Shown here one piece after another: positions 17,225 through 25,587 of a stretch of DNA of 64,000 nucleotides (its first letter is position 1; each line of letters begins with the position of its first letter). The stretch comes from Wukongibacter sp050859025 (lineage in GTDB: Bacteria > Bacillota > Clostridia > Peptostreptococcales > Caminicellaceae), in assembly GCF_050859025.1 (NCBI RefSeq), contig NZ_CP138200.1:1178001-1242000 (forward strand), in the 5' to 3' direction. The position numbers were made by a program, and so were the translations under genes. The notes under the pieces are model-generated. The model saw only the letters and a list, made by a program, of their open reading frames with translations, did no database searches and was not told the origin of the DNA.

Positions 17225-18092
17225 GATAAGCCAACCTTTCCTTTTCATCCAATTCATTTACAGAAATACCGACCATTGCTTCACCAAGATCTTCAGATAT
17301 TTCAGCTAACATTTTTGGATCATCATAATGGGTAACAGCCCTAACAATAGCTTCGGCTCTTTTTACAGGATCTCCTGATTTAAAGATTCCTGATCCTACG
17401 AAAACACCGTCGCAGCCAAGCTGCATCATTAACGCAGCATCGGCTGGTGTTGCTACACCACCAGCTGCAAAATTAACAACAGGTAATTTTCCATGTTCAT
17501 TTACGTATTTGACTAACTCAAAGGGTGCACCCATTTCCTTAGCTGCTGCCATTAATTGTTCGCTGGTTAGAGACTTAATGTAGCGAATATCTTCGTTCAT
17601 CTGTCTCATATGTGTAACTGCCTCTACAACATCGCCAGTGCCGGCTTCTCCCTTAGTTCGTATCATTGAAGCGCCTTCCCCTATTCTTCTAAGTGCTTCG
17701 CCTAGGTTTTTAGCTCCATTTACAAAGGGAACATTGAAATTTGTTTTATCAACGTGATAAACTCTATCGGCAGGTGTTAGAACTTCACTTTCGTCTATGT
17801 AGTCAATCTCTAAAGCCTCTAAGATTTGAGCTTCAACGAAATGACCTATCCTTACCTTTGCCATCACAGGAATCGAAACAGCCTGCTGAATTTCCTTAAT
17901 TAATTTAGGATCAGACATTCTTGCAACCCCGCCTTCTCTTCGAATATCAGCGGGAACTCTTTCAAGAGCCATTACTGCACATGCTCCAGCGGCCTCAGCA
18001 ATTTTAGCCTGTTCAGCGTTAACGACATCCATAATTACTCCACCTTTAAACATTTCAGCTAAGTTCTTGTTCAATTCATACCTTTTATTCAT
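17214..18092 (-). CDS. pdxS: Pyridoxal 5'-phosphate synthase subunit PdxS
   Basis: 292-residue beta/alpha barrel that condenses ribose-5-phosphate, glyceraldehyde-3-phosphate and ammonia to PLP. Diagnostic segments include GGVIMDV, MALERVPADIRR, MAKVRIGHFVEAQ (active-site Lys) and VNFAAGGVATPADAA. It is first in the pdxST operon and preceded by GGGGGG at the ribosome site. The supply of PLP fits the aminotransferases elsewhere in the window but no direct link is shown. Confidence 0.97.
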   Translation of the reverse strand: MNKRYELNKNLAEMFKGGVIMDVVNAEQAKIAEAAGACAVMALERVPADIRREGGVARMSDPKLIKEIQQAVSIPVMAKVRIGHFVEAQILEALEIDYIDESEVLTPADRVYHVDKTNFNVPFVNGAKNLGEALRRIGEGASMIRTKGEAGTGDVVEAVTHMRQMNEDIRYIKSLTSEQLMAAAKEMGAPFELVKYVNEHGKLPVVNFAAGGVATPADAALMMQLGCDGVFVGSGIFKSGDPVKRAEAIVRAVTHYDDPKMLAEISEDLGEAMVGISVNELDEKERLAYRGW

Positions 18093-18123
18093 TATAAGCC
18101 CCCCTTAAATTATAAGTAAATAA

Positions 18124-18218
18124 TTGTATCGGTTAAAAAGATACAATTCAAATACAATATCACTACAATTGTATTTTCTCATAAAATTGTAGTGGTGTCA
18201 ATGATACAATTTATAAAA
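18124..18218. promoter_or_regulatory. Clustered palindromes upstream of pdxS
   Basis: TTGTATC, 9 bases, GATACAA, then CACTACAATT at 18161 and its exact complement AATTGTAGTG ending at 18194, then another GATACAA. It lies in the pdxS leader/promoter region. A repressor or activator site is likely; it does not match the PdxR box I know. Confidence 0.5.
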
Positions 18219-18240
18219 TTATTTAATAGATAGTGATAAT

Positions 18241-18625
18241 ATGGTTTTAACAGATACACTATACGATGGTGAAATACGATGGTGAAAAGTCCATATGGAA
18301 AAAGGGAGAAAAGATCAATAACGATTCTATTATCGAAGTTTCTAAAACATCTAAGCCTACAATCAATTTGAAGGACGATCTAGCAGAGATATATTATCCC
18401 GTAAAATATGATGGAAAAGCACGTTATGTTATTTATATTTTAATTGATACAAAATCATACTTTACAGATTCTATAATAGCAGAAGGTACATTGAGTTCAG
18501 TGATTGAGAATTTTAATAACTATACAAATAAAACAATTATTATAAGTTTAATTATTTCCTTGTTTAATAATGTAAAAAGTTATATAAATTGTAGATTAAA
18601 GAGATATGGAATAAGCATCTTGTGA
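18241..18625 (+). pseudogene. Frameshifted remnant of a membrane sensor protein
   Basis: The open frame from about 18266 encodes a fragment resembling an extracellular sensor domain (YDGKARYVIYILIDTKSYF) followed by a membrane span (TIIISLIISLF), then stops. Upstream a second frame (MVLTDTLYDGE) joins it if one copy of a 13-base tandem duplication, ATACGATGGTGAA twice, is removed. So the fragment is probably a decayed sensor (kinase or chemoreceptor type), broken by the duplication and missing its signalling domain. No family can be named safely. Confidence 0.6.
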
Positions 18626-18639
18626 GTTTGGACCCCTGT

Positions 18640-18679
18640 GGTGTTTCAGAAATTAGCCATTCAGAGACACCTTTTTTTT
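18640..18679 (+). terminator. Rho-independent terminator
   Basis: GGTGTTTC/GAGACACC hairpin followed by eight T. Confidence 0.8.
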
Positions 18680-18690
18680 AGAAAATGTTG

Positions 18691-18718
18691 TTGACTTTTT
18701 AGTAATATTATTTATAAT
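18691..18718 (+). promoter_or_regulatory. Sigma-A promoter of the GNAT gene
   Basis: TTGACT, 16-base spacer, TATAAT, directly after the terminator and 39 bases before the start codon. Confidence 0.75.
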
Positions 18719-18756
18719 TATATAATAATAAATTGGGGAACTTAGGGGGAATATAT

Positions 18757-19548
18757 ATGATACGCAAGCTTAAATCGTCAGATAATGCTCAGCTAATGGA
18801 GTATCTTAAAGAAGAAAAATCTATTAATCTATTTATAATTGGTGATATTGAGAATTTTGGCTACGATAGCGATTTTCAAGAAGTATGGGCTGAATTTGAT
18901 AAAGATGGTCAAATATGTGGTGTATTACTGCGTTATAAACATTTTTATATACCATACTCAAAGGGAGATTTTGGTACTCAGGGATTTATAGAAATAATAA
19001 ATAAGGACCCAAAATTTGAAGTTATGTCAGGTAAAAAGATGGTTTTGGAAAAATTTGATGAGTATTTAGAGTTTCAAAAAAAGAAAGAGCAATACTTTGC
19101 AGAGCTTGTAGATGACAGATTGCTAGATAAAAATGTTGAGCTAACAGAAGTAAAAAGGGCGAAAATAGAAGATGTAGATTCAATTAATGATTTAAAGGAG
19201 CTAATAGAAGAATTTGATATTACACCATCTGGTAAAGAGTCATTTAGACAAGCTATTGCTACTGAAACTGGCAGAACATATTTCATAGAGAGGGATGGAA
19301 AAGTAGTAGCATCGGCATCTACGACAGCGGAAAATTCAGAGTCAGCTATGATTGTTGGTGTTTGTACCCATCCTGACTATAGAAGAAAGGGTTATGCTAC
19401 TAAATGTATGACAGTACTATGTAACGAGGTCTTGAATGAGGGACGGACGCTATGTTTATTTTATGACAATCCTAATGCAGGTATAATATATAAAAGCATT
19501 GGATTTAAGGATATTGGAAAATGGAAAATGTATATAGGAAGAAAATAA
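18757..19548 (+). CDS. GNAT-family N-acetyltransferase
   Basis: 263 residues. The C-terminal GNAT domain has the acetyl-CoA loop RRKGYAT within VCTHPDYRRKGYAT (about 205-218) and a final NAGIIYKSIGF. The N-terminal half is a degenerate GNAT-like domain (MIRKLKSSDNAQLMEYL), as in two-domain acetyltransferases. The ATG at 18757 is chosen for its TAGGGGG ribosome site; the TTG at 18733 lies before it. Substrate unknown; it stands alone. Confidence 0.85.
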   Translation: MIRKLKSSDNAQLMEYLKEEKSINLFIIGDIENFGYDSDFQEVWAEFDKDGQICGVLLRYKHFYIPYSKGDFGTQGFIEIINKDPKFEVMSGKKMVLEKFDEYLEFQKKKEQYFAELVDDRLLDKNVELTEVKRAKIEDVDSINDLKELIEEFDITPSGKESFRQAIATETGRTYFIERDGKVVASASTTAENSESAMIVGVCTHPDYRRKGYATKCMTVLCNEVLNEGRTLCLFYDNPNAGIIYKSIGFKDIGKWKMYIGRK

Positions 19549-19557
19549 GAAAGCAAT

Positions 19558-19587
19558 AGAACGAAGCGTGTAGATATGCTTCGTTCT
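19558..19587 (+). terminator. Hairpin terminator, T-run lost
   Basis: AGAACGAAGC/GCTTCGTTCT stem after the GNAT gene. The expected T-run is replaced by sequence leading into an element M remnant. Confidence 0.7.
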
Positions 19588-19591
19588 CTCG

Positions 19592-19652
19592 ATTTAAGCA
19601 CATCTCGAACCTCTGATTTCTAAAAGGCCTGTCATCTTGTGAACTTTATCAA
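19592..19652 (-). mobile_element. Remnant of MITE-like element M (inverted)
   Basis: Read on the minus strand it matches the left part of element M: TTGATAAAGT, CACAAGATGA, AGAAATC, GGTTCGAG, then GTGCT. It is degenerate and lacks the right end. As with the intact copies, it lies beside a terminator hairpin. Confidence 0.7.
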
Positions 19653-19756
19653 AAATCTGATAACACAACCTAATTTAAGCTTGTTTCTTACGGAATGTAA
19701 AGGTGGAATTATAGATATACATTAATGATTTTACTGTTTTTATGAAGGGAGAAAAA

Positions 19757-21361
19757 ATGAAAAAGACCCTAAGACTTCAAACTAAGATAACGATTATGAT
19801 TACAGTAGTTGTTTTTGCATCTATAGTAATTATTTTACCATTCATGACAAATAGTATTACAAGCAATGTGCAGAAAAAAGTTGAGATTAATATAATAAAT
19901 GTAGCGAAGCTAATTTCAAAATCTAAGACCGTAAGAGAAGAACTAATTAAAGAAGATCCTGATAAAATTATTCAACCCTATATTAATATGATGCTTAAGG
20001 CTAGTGATAATATAGAGTTTATTGTAGTAGCCGATATGGATGGAATAAGATATTCCCATCCAAATCCTCGAAGAGTGGGTCAAAGATTTGTGGGTGGTGA
20101 CCAGAATAAAGTAATAGAAAATGGTGAGACATATATATCTGAAGCTACAGGAACGCTAGGAAAATCACTCAGGTCATTTACACCTATTTATGACTTAGAT
20201 AATAAAAAACAAATTGGATTTGTTTCTGTAGGAACTCTAAGTGAAGGCATTGAAAGAGCAAAGAAAGAGGCATTTCTAAATTTAATCATTTTAGCTTGCA
20301 CAGGTATATTGGTAGGAATATTTGGAGCATTTTTGCTTGCAAATAATATAAAAAATACACTGTTGGGTTTAGAACCCAGTGAAATAACGAAACTTTATAA
20401 TGAAAAGCTAGGTATGCTTGATGCTATACATGAAGGAATCATTGCTATAGATGAAAATGGAAGAATAACCTTAATAAATGATTCCGCACTCAATATACTT
20501 CAAATAAAAGACAAACATAATATAGAGAATTTAATAGGAATATATATAACCGATATTTTTTATACTAGTAGACTTATAAAGGTATTAAAAACGGGGATTG
20601 CTGAGTATGATAAGGAACAGAGAGTAAATGATACAATTATTGTTACCAATAGAGTACCTATAATGAGTAACGAAAAAATTGTTGGTGCTATAGCAACCTT
20701 TAGAGATAAGACAAAAATAACAAGACTTGCTGAAGAGGTAACAGGAGTAAAGCTGATAGTCGAGTCCTTAAGGGCAAATACCCATGAATTTTTAAATAAA
20801 TTACATGTTATTTTAGGACTTCTTCATATTGGAGAGATTGAGGACGCTAAAAAGTACATTGTAAATGTGACAGAAAGGCAGCAGCAGATACTCAGTATGA
20901 TTATAAAAAGAATTAAGGACGCTACAGTAGCAGGGCTAATACTGGGGAAATTTAGTAGGGCAAAGGAGTTAGGAATAAAAATAGAAGTTGACGAAGCTAC
21001 GAATCTTAACTGTAATCATAAGAATATAAGTAGTAATGCTCTGATAACAATAATAGGAAATGTACTGGAAAATGCTTTTGAAGCCGTTAGTAGAATCAAT
21101 AAAGATGAAAAAATTGTTAGTCTAAGAATTGAGGAAATGAAAGATAGGATTGAAATTGAGATTGGAGATAATGGTATAGGAATTGAAGAAATTAATTTAG
21201 AGCAGATATATCAAAGAGGGTATACGACCAAGGCTGAAAGTCAAGGTGTTGGATTAGATACAGTAAAGAAAACTGTGGAAATGTTAAATGGTGAAATAAA
21301 TGTGTCTTCATATTTGAATAAGGGTACAACATTTAAAATCATACTACCTAAGGAGGGCTAA
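19757..21361 (+). CDS. CitA/DcuS-family sensor histidine kinase
   Basis: 534 residues: a membrane helix at about 10-32, an extracytoplasmic PDC/PAS sensor with RYSHPNPRRVGQ, a second helix at about 172-196, a cytoplasmic PAS (MLDAIHEGIIAIDENG), then a SpoB-like dimerisation box THEFLNKLH with phospho-His343 and an ATPase domain (NVLENAFEA, GDNGIG, GVGLDTVKKTVE). The family senses citrate, malate or fumarate outside the cell. The ATG at 19757 is preceded by AAGGGAG. It is followed after 2 bases by its response regulator, and then by a carrier for the same class of substrate. Confidence 0.94.
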   Translation: MKKTLRLQTKITIMITVVVFASIVIILPFMTNSITSNVQKKVEINIINVAKLISKSKTVREELIKEDPDKIIQPYINMMLKASDNIEFIVVADMDGIRYSHPNPRRVGQRFVGGDQNKVIENGETYISEATGTLGKSLRSFTPIYDLDNKKQIGFVSVGTLSEGIERAKKEAFLNLIILACTGILVGIFGAFLLANNIKNTLLGLEPSEITKLYNEKLGMLDAIHEGIIAIDENGRITLINDSALNILQIKDKHNIENLIGIYITDIFYTSRLIKVLKTGIAEYDKEQRVNDTIIVTNRVPIMSNEKIVGAIATFRDKTKITRLAEEVTGVKLIVESLRANTHEFLNKLHVILGLLHIGEIEDAKKYIVNVTERQQQILSMIIKRIKDATVAGLILGKFSRAKELGIKIEVDEATNLNCNHKNISSNALITIIGNVLENAFEAVSRINKDEKIVSLRIEEMKDRIEIEIGDNGIGIEEINLEQIYQRGYTTKAESQGVGLDTVKKTVEMLNGEINVSSYLNKGTTFKIILPKEG

Positions 21362-21363
21362 AT

Positions 21364-22041
21364 ATGATTAATGTTTTAATAGTAGAAGATGATCCAATGG
21401 TAGCAAAACTAAATCAAAAATATGTTGAAAGTGTTGATGGTTTTAATGTAAAGGGTACAATATCAAATGGAGAAGAGGCATTAAGGTTTTGTCAAAAAAA
21501 CAAGGTAGACCTAATTATTCTAGATATATACATGCCAAGATTAGATGGTATTAGCTTTCTAAAGGAGCTGAGAAAGAAATTTATGATGATAGATGTCATA
21601 TTAGTTACAGCTTCAAAGGAAACTCAGAATATAGATGCAGTATTAAAGCTTGGTGCAGTAGATTATTTGATAAAACCCTTTGATTATGAAAGGTTAAAGA
21701 ATTCTTTAGAGAGTTATGCCAACAGACATAGAATTCTTTGTTGTACCGATACAGTTAAGCAAGATGAACTCGATCAGATAACTAAGAGCTTTGATGCTAG
21801 AAATGATACTCGTCTCAAAAAAGGACTTCATAAAAAAACCCTTGAGAGAATACGACAATTTATGAAAAATAATGATAAAAAATATCTTTCAAGTGAAATT
21901 ATTGCCGAGGAAATGAGACTTTCTAAGGTTACAATAAGAAGATATTTGGAATATATGGAGGAAATTGGACAAATAAAGCTTGAAGTGGAGTATGGCTCTG
22001 TAGGTCGCCCATCTCATTTATACAAATATATTGGGGACTAA
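21364..22041 (+). CDS. CitB/DcuR-family response regulator
   Basis: 225 residues. Receiver domain with VEDDPMV, phospho-acceptor Asp54 in IILDIYMP and Lys in LIKPF, then a C-terminal helix-turn-helix (MRLSKVTIRRYLEYM) as in CitB/DcuR. It is paired with the kinase just upstream and most likely activates the transporter at 22296. Confidence 0.94.
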   Translation: MINVLIVEDDPMVAKLNQKYVESVDGFNVKGTISNGEEALRFCQKNKVDLIILDIYMPRLDGISFLKELRKKFMMIDVILVTASKETQNIDAVLKLGAVDYLIKPFDYERLKNSLESYANRHRILCCTDTVKQDELDQITKSFDARNDTRLKKGLHKKTLERIRQFMKNNDKKYLSSEIIAEEMRLSKVTIRRYLEYMEEIGQIKLEVEYGSVGRPSHLYKYIGD

Positions 22042-22102
22042 AGTCCACAAAGAATAACAGAATTATAATGTTAAGAAAATATCATAATATTTTTTATTTA
22101 CT

Positions 22103-22136
22103 AAACGTTTAGAATAGTTTCTAAATGTTTTTTGTT
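22103..22136 (+). terminator. Terminator after the two-component operon
   Basis: AACGTTTAGAA/TTTCTAAATGTT stem with a T-rich tail. Confidence 0.7.
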
Positions 22137-22219
22137 TTTTTGATTTAATATAAAATTCTATTTAGACAGATTTAAGTGTAAGACTTAGATGGGTTTTTCA
22201 GAATAAGGAAATTTTGAAA

Positions 22220-22265
22220 TGCTCTAGGGCTGAAGTCATAAGATGGTTTTATGAGGCAGTCCCTT
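22220..22265 (+). repeat. Hairpin element H, copy 1 (leader of the carrier gene)
   Basis: Two-part stem-loop: AGGG-CTG with CAG-T-CCCT outside and TCATAA/TTATGA inside. The same structure occurs at 57505 with 36 of 46 bases identical and one paired position changed on both sides. It lies just before the start of the 2-hydroxycarboxylate carrier. Confidence 0.65.
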
Positions 22266-22295
22266 CTTAAAAAAATTGAAAAAGGAGGATTTGAA

Positions 22296-23585
22296 TTGAC
22301 TAGTATCGCTAAGGAAGAACAAGGCTACAGGATTATGGGGATGTCGATTCCGATATTTTTATGTGTTACCTTAGTAACTTTAGCAGCCAGTTTTATGGGA
22401 GTACTTCCCAAGGGAATGATTGGAGCCATTCCTATAATGATGGTTATTGGAGCAATATTTAATGAGATAGGGAACAAGACACCTATTATTAAAGATTATC
22501 TAGGTGGGGGTCCAATAGTAATTATATTTGGTTCAGCAATTTTAGTTACCTATGGATTATTGCCTGAAAAAACAGGAGAAATAGTAATAAGCTTCATGAA
22601 GGCTGAAGGGTTTTTAAGCTTTTATATTGCAGCACTTATAACCGGTAGTATATTAGGTATGGATAGAAAATTATTAATTAAGGCTTCAGTAAGATATCTA
22701 CCCGCAATTATTGGTGGCGTTATGGTTTCATTGGGTTTAGTAGGTATGGTTGGTGGAATGATAGGATATGGAGCAAAGAAAGCTATATTATATATAGGAG
22801 TACCTATTATGGGAGGAGGTATGGGAGCTGGAGCAGTACCACTATCAAAGATATTTGGTGAGGCCTTGGCTGTAGATCCTAAGGAGATGCTTTCAGTCAT
22901 GATTCCTGCCCTTGCCCTTGGAAATGCAATTTCTATAGTAGCTGCAGGGATACTAGATAAAATAGGAAAGGTGAAAAAGGGGCTGACTGGAAATGGTACA
23001 CTATTGAAAAACGATGGTGAAGAAGTTAAACATGAAGAAATAACAGATAAAATTGATTATAAAAATTTAGGTATAGGACTTTTATTAGCTACTACATTCT
23101 TTGTCTGGGGAAATATATTAGCTAAATTTATACCTATACATTCATATGCACTAATGATAATATCCGTTGCTATAATAAAAGGAATAGGTATAGTTCCAAG
23201 AAAATATGAGGTAGGAGCTTTCCAATGGTTTAGATTCATAATGGTTAACTTAACACCAGCATTATTGGTAGGTATTGGTATAGCTTATACAGATATTCAG
23301 TCAGTAATCGATTCATTCACTATCCAATACATTTTATTAGTTACGGTAACAGTGGTTGGTTCAATAATTGGATCTGGTGTTGTAGGAAGCATTTTTGGTT
23401 TTTATCCAATTGAATCGGCTATCACCGCTGGGCTATGTATGGCTAACATGGGTGGAACGGGAGACGTAGCGGTTTTATCGGCTTCAAAGCGTATGAAGCT
23501 AATGCCCTTTGCTCAGATATCCTCACGTATTGGTGGAGCATTTATGCTTATACTAGCTACGGCACTATTAAAAATATTTACTTAA
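22296..23585 (+). CDS. 2-hydroxycarboxylate:cation symporter (CitS/MleP/CimH family)
   Basis: 429-residue membrane carrier for citrate, malate or lactate-type substrates. The C-terminal half has the family signature around GLCMANMGGTGDVAVL and RMKLMPFAQISSRIGGA, and GGGMGAGAVPLS marks the first re-entrant loop. The TTG at 22296 is chosen as start because AAGGAGG sits 7 bases upstream; the ATG at 22251 falls inside a conserved hairpin. It follows the CitA/CitB pair, its likely regulator. The exact substrate is not determined. Confidence 0.93.
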   Translation: MTSIAKEEQGYRIMGMSIPIFLCVTLVTLAASFMGVLPKGMIGAIPIMMVIGAIFNEIGNKTPIIKDYLGGGPIVIIFGSAILVTYGLLPEKTGEIVISFMKAEGFLSFYIAALITGSILGMDRKLLIKASVRYLPAIIGGVMVSLGLVGMVGGMIGYGAKKAILYIGVPIMGGGMGAGAVPLSKIFGEALAVDPKEMLSVMIPALALGNAISIVAAGILDKIGKVKKGLTGNGTLLKNDGEEVKHEEITDKIDYKNLGIGLLLATTFFVWGNILAKFIPIHSYALMIISVAIIKGIGIVPRKYEVGAFQWFRFIMVNLTPALLVGIGIAYTDIQSVIDSFTIQYILLVTVTVVGSIIGSGVVGSIFGFYPIESAITAGLCMANMGGTGDVAVLSASKRMKLMPFAQISSRIGGAFMLILATALLKIFT

Positions 23586-23620
23586 TATATAAGAATTACA
23601 CATATATAGATTAATAAAAA

Positions 23621-23664
23621 GCTATGGTATTTCCTTAAAGAGATTAGGAGTATCATAGTTTTTT
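23621..23664 (+). terminator. Terminator after the carrier gene
   Basis: CTATGGTA...TTCCT pairs with AGGAG...TATCATAG, followed by six T. Confidence 0.75.
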
Positions 23665-23669
23665 ATATG

Positions 23670-23765
23670 TAATACATAGGAAATTATAACCAAAGATAAG
23701 TTTATAATTTTCGTTATGTGTATAGAAAAAGTCTGCTTTGAGATTTTTTGTAAGAGACTTTGTTC
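23670..23765 (+). repeat. Intergenic element R, copy 1
   Basis: The right part (23701-23764) aligns without gaps to 32046-32109 at 47 of 64 bases and ends in GACTTTGTT. The left part, TAATACATAGGAAATTATAA, matches 57559-57578 with one change. Internal complementarity (GGAAATTATAA with TTATAATTTTC) suggests RNA structure. Confidence 0.6.
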
Positions 23766-24030
23766 TAGATCTCATTCAGCTAATATTCAAAAAGTAGAGT
23801 TTTAGAACATAAATCTAATCTAATTTTTGAATATTAATTTTTTAAAGATAATTACTTAATAGAGTAGGATTTAAAGATTATAACTAATCTAATGCAATCG
23901 TTTATAAAGGTTATATAAGAGAGGTTGTGGCAAGGTTATAATTGTCTAAAATGTGGAATTTATTACAATGTTTATACAATTAAATTTTTTGTAAAATAAT
24001 ATTGCAAACTATTGAAAAAAATGATAGAAT

Positions 24031-24074
24031 ATAATCACGATATAACCAAAACATAACAAAAATATAACCAAGAC
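24031..24074 (+). promoter_or_regulatory. Putative IolR operator, four 11-bp direct repeats
   Basis: ATAATC, ATAACC, ATAACA and ATAACC start at 24031, 24042, 24053 and 24064, exactly one helical turn apart. The same spaced motif lies between iolR and iolC at 47903. Confidence 0.7.
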
Positions 24075-24157
24075 GTAAACTGAAAATTAATAAGAATTAA
24101 CAATTCGAAGAGTAAAGTGATAAATATTGAATATATATAATTCCATTTTGAAGGTTA

Positions 24158-24170
24158 TGAAAACGTTTTA
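24158..24170 (+). promoter_or_regulatory. Candidate catabolite-repression (cre) site
   Basis: TGAAAACGTTTTA, close to the CcpA consensus with a mismatch at the right edge. Suggests carbon catabolite control of the importer. Confidence 0.4.
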
Positions 24171-24386
24171 TTTTAAGTCATAGAAAATTATAAAAATCAT
24201 AAGAGGAATAATTTGTATATCTATATTAAAGAGTTAACCTTGGGAATATTTTGCAATGAATTTTGTTCTATGTTTATCCTTCTTAAAATTCAGAAAAACT
24301 ATTCATATAGGCTTATCATTTATGACTTATATTTTATAAACATATATTTTCTGTAAATATCTTATATTATTAATGTTTGAAACTAT

Positions 24387-24408
24387 AAATAACCTTTAAA
24401 GGTTATTT
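24387..24408. promoter_or_regulatory. Perfect 22-bp palindrome
   Basis: Half-site AAATAACCTTT joined to its exact complement, about 140 bases before the importer start. It contains the ATAACC half-site in inverted form, so it may be another IolR site or a transcript hairpin. Confidence 0.6.
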
Positions 24409-24546
24409 GTATATTAATGAAAGCTACTTTAGTTATAAACTAAGGAGGTGAATTTTAGTCTATACATATTTAGTATATCATTGCTAAATATTGAGGAATA
24501 AACTAAGCAAGTAATTCTACGAAAAATTTTGATGAGGGGGATTTAT

Positions 24547-25518
24547 ATGAAAAAGTTATTAAAAAAATCATTAGCTTTATTAGTAGTTTTTACTCTATGT
24601 CTAGGAGTAGTAGCATGTGGAGGACAAAAGTCTGAAGAACCAAGTGCTGGTGGAGAAGCAAAAGGCGAAAAAGTAAAGATTGGTGTATCTATAGCAAACT
24701 TTGATGATACTTTCTTAACTTATATGATGGATGGTATGAAGGAATATGCTGAAGCTCATAAAAATGAAATTGATATTGAGTTTGTTGATGCAAAGGAAGA
24801 TATGGCAAAGCAGATGGACCAAGTAGAAAACTTTATAGTTCAGCAAAAAGATGCTATCGTAGTTGTTCCGGTTGATACAAGTGCGACTGATCCAATTACT
24901 AGCACCGCAACTAAGGAAGGCATTAAGCTGGTATATGTTAACAGAAAACCTGCTAATCTACCTGAAGGAACATACTATGTTGGTTCTGAAGAAATAGTTG
25001 CAGGTAGATTACAAATGGAGTTTTTAGCAGAGGCTTTAGAGGAGAAAGGGAAAGTTGCTATCTTAATGGGTAAGCTGGACAATGAAGGTGCTCTTAAGAG
25101 AACTGAAGGGAACGAAGAAATAGCTGGAAAATTTGATGGAATTGAGATCGTGGACAAGCAAACTGGCCTATGGCAAAGAAGTGAAGGTATGGCTAAAACA
25201 GAAGACTGGCTAAACAGATTTGGTAATGATTTAAAAGCTATTGCTTCAAATAATGATGATATGGCATTAGGTGCTATTCAGGCTCTTAAGGATGCTGGAA
25301 GACAAGATATTTTAGTTGTTGGTGTTGATGCTACTCCTGATGGTTTGGCAGCTCTAGAAGCTGGTGATTTAGCAGCAACAGTTTTCCAAGATGCAGCAGG
25401 CCAAGGTGGAGGGTCTGTAGAAGTTGCATTCAAAGCAGCCAAAGGTGAATCAATAGAAACTGAAACATGGATTCCATTTAAATTAGTTACACCTGAAAAT
25501 ATTGGAGATTTCAAATAA
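24547..25518 (+). CDS. Sugar (probably inositol) ABC transporter substrate-binding lipoprotein
   Basis: 323-residue RbsB/IbpA-class binding protein: signal peptide with lipobox VVAC, then a two-lobed sugar-binding fold (KIGVSIANFDDTF, IVVVPVDTSA, ASNNDDMALGA, VVGVDATPDG). The ATG at 24547 follows GAGGGGG. The DeoR-type repeats upstream are shared with the iol operon, hence inositol is the favoured ligand. It is the most expressed part of the operon if the hairpin after it attenuates transcription. Confidence 0.9.
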   Translation: MKKLLKKSLALLVVFTLCLGVVACGGQKSEEPSAGGEAKGEKVKIGVSIANFDDTFLTYMMDGMKEYAEAHKNEIDIEFVDAKEDMAKQMDQVENFIVQQKDAIVVVPVDTSATDPITSTATKEGIKLVYVNRKPANLPEGTYYVGSEEIVAGRLQMEFLAEALEEKGKVAILMGKLDNEGALKRTEGNEEIAGKFDGIEIVDKQTGLWQRSEGMAKTEDWLNRFGNDLKAIASNNDDMALGAIQALKDAGRQDILVVGVDATPDGLAALEAGDLAATVFQDAAGQGGGSVEVAFKAAKGESIETETWIPFKLVTPENIGDFK

Positions 25519-25531
25519 GTTTTCTTTAATC

Positions 25532-25565
25532 GTGTGGGGGGATTCCACCCCACACTGTTTTTAAG
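25532..25565 (+). terminator. Attenuating terminator inside the importer operon
   Basis: GTGTGGGG/CCCCACAC hairpin followed by TGTTTTT between the binding-protein and ATPase genes; such hairpins commonly raise binding-protein yield relative to the membrane parts. Confidence 0.85.
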
Positions 25566-25587
25566 AATATAAATGGAGGTATAGACT

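Larger units (their letters stand above)
23766..24546 (+). other. Long upstream region of the inositol-type importer
   Basis: About 780 AT-rich bases without a gene. It contains IolR-like repeats (24031-24074), a cre-like site (24158), a 22-bp palindrome (24387-24408), further scattered AGGTTAT half-sites near 23907-23935, and an AAGGAGGTG at 24442 not followed by a start codon. Confidence 0.6.

Noticed and set aside
24441..24470. Strong ribosome-site-like AAGGAGGTG upstream of the importer
   Set aside because: No ATG, GTG or TTG follows at a usable distance with more than a few codons; no leader peptide can be supported.
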